From Gallionellaceae bacterium (GTDB lineage Bacteria > Pseudomonadota > Gammaproteobacteria > Burkholderiales > Gallionellaceae): 6,132 nt of DNA. The stretch spans positions 1 to 6,132 of the forward strand of contig CANFCA010000073.1 in assembly GCA_947445045.1 (NCBI GenBank), given 5' to 3'. The notes under the pieces are model-generated. The model was given only the letters and a program-made list of their open reading frames with translations, made no database searches and was not told the DNA's origin. The position numbers and the translations under genes are program-made. Shown piece after piece: positions 5,721 to 6,132 of this stretch; within the stretch, counting starts at the first letter, position 1; each line of letters begins with the position of its first letter.

Positions 5721-6132
5721 ATGAAGCTGAAGCGACTCCTCAAACATTTTTGGCTGGGTAGTTCGGCAGTGAAGCGCTGCCTGTCCAAAAGCGCGCTAGA
5801 TAATATCGAGCAGGCCATTAAGCAAGGTGAGCAACATCATGCGGGGCAAATATGTTTTGCCGTTGAAGCCTCGCTGGATAATCGTGATTTGTGGGCGAAT
5901 AAATTTGCCAGACAGCGTGCTATCGAAGTTTTTTCACAGCTGCGGATATGGGATACCGAGCAAAACAATGGTGTGTTGATTTATTTGCTATTGGCTGATC
6001 GTGATGTGGAGATTGTGGCCGATCGCGGCGTGGACAATAAGCTAGGTAAGCAAGCGTGGGAAGCGATTTGTCATGATATGGAAACGTCATTTCGCCAAGG
6101 CGAGTTTGAACAGGGTATTGTTGAAGGGGTTC
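5721..6132 (+). CDS. Second TPM-domain protein, 3'-truncated by window edge
   Basis: The frame stays open from ATG 5721 to the window end (137 residues) with no stop, so the gene continues beyond it. The protein starts MKLKRLLKHFWLGSSAVKR, basic with no signal peptide. The TPM domain then runs from about 24 onward: LDNIEQAIKQGEQHHAGQI, FAVEASLD, a long helix with RQRAIEVFSQLRIWDTEQNNGVLIYLLLADRDVEIVADRG (about 64-103), then AWEAICHDMETSFRQGEFEQGIVEGV at the end. It aligns with the first TPM protein through the N/D-N/D-G-x-LI strand, the Gly after the next strand and the FxxGxFxxGI motif, but is otherwise strongly diverged. I recall related proteobacterial proteins of about 170 residues, so some 30-40 residues are probably missing. 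The absence of a signal suggests a cytoplasmic or inner-leaflet location, unlike its neighbour; the missing C-terminus could still carry a membrane anchor. It is separated from the previous gene by 2 bases and has a strong RBS. Confidence 0.9.
   Translation, partial: MKLKRLLKHFWLGSSAVKRCLSKSALDNIEQAIKQGEQHHAGQICFAVEASLDNRDLWANKFARQRAIEVFSQLRIWDTEQNNGVLIYLLLADRDVEIVADRGVDNKLGKQAWEAICHDMETSFRQGEFEQGIVEGV

Noticed and set aside
5064..5747. Minus-strand proline-rich ORF of 227 residues
   Set aside because: It is the antisense shadow of the Gly-rich tail and TPM domain. The proline runs are complements of Gly codons, and the plus strand has clear family motifs.
1..6132. Defence system, mobile element, CRISPR array or tRNA gene
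   Set aside because: Every gene belongs to a common chromosomal family. I saw no transposase, integrase, regular repeat-spacer pattern or cloverleaf-like sequence.

Overview
The window reads as ordinary chromosomal DNA of a Gram-negative bacterium, with base composition close to balanced. The proteins look most like beta/gamma-proteobacterial ones: RNase HI and LdhA follow the E. coli proteins closely, the rnhA-dnaQ adjacency is proteobacterial, and the LemA-TPM-TPM trio resembles arrangements I recall from betaproteobacteria. A betaproteobacterium is my best guess. It is an inference from recall, not from a database search. All genes lie on the + strand, and I see no mobile elements, CRISPR arrays, tRNA or rRNA genes.

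Region 1 (2-4139) is a run of five genes, each overlapping the next by a few bases: rnhA (5' end outside the window), dnaQ, a membrane-anchored alpha/beta hydrolase, ldhA (fermentative D-lactate dehydrogenase) and an HI0933/YhiN-like flavoprotein. The rnhA/dnaQ overlap is 8 bases and the next three junctions are ATGA overlaps. The layout implies one translationally coupled operon joining replication and repair functions (RNase HI, the proofreading subunit of DNA polymerase III) to redox metabolism genes with no obvious shared pathway.

Region 2 (4140-4231) is the only real intergenic gap. It holds a short inverted repeat, a weak promoter candidate and a clear ribosome binding site. I see no convincing rho-independent terminator, so read-through from region 1 is possible.

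Region 3 (4232-6132) is a compact envelope-type module: a LemA lipoprotein, an exported TPM-domain protein with membrane segments and a Gly-rich tail, and a second, divergent TPM-domain protein without a signal peptide that runs off the 3' end. The last gene has no stop codon in the window, so a search for closed ORFs would miss it. The cellular role of the LemA/TPM module is poorly defined, and it is the least understood part of the window. I found no clear evidence of a wholly new system.
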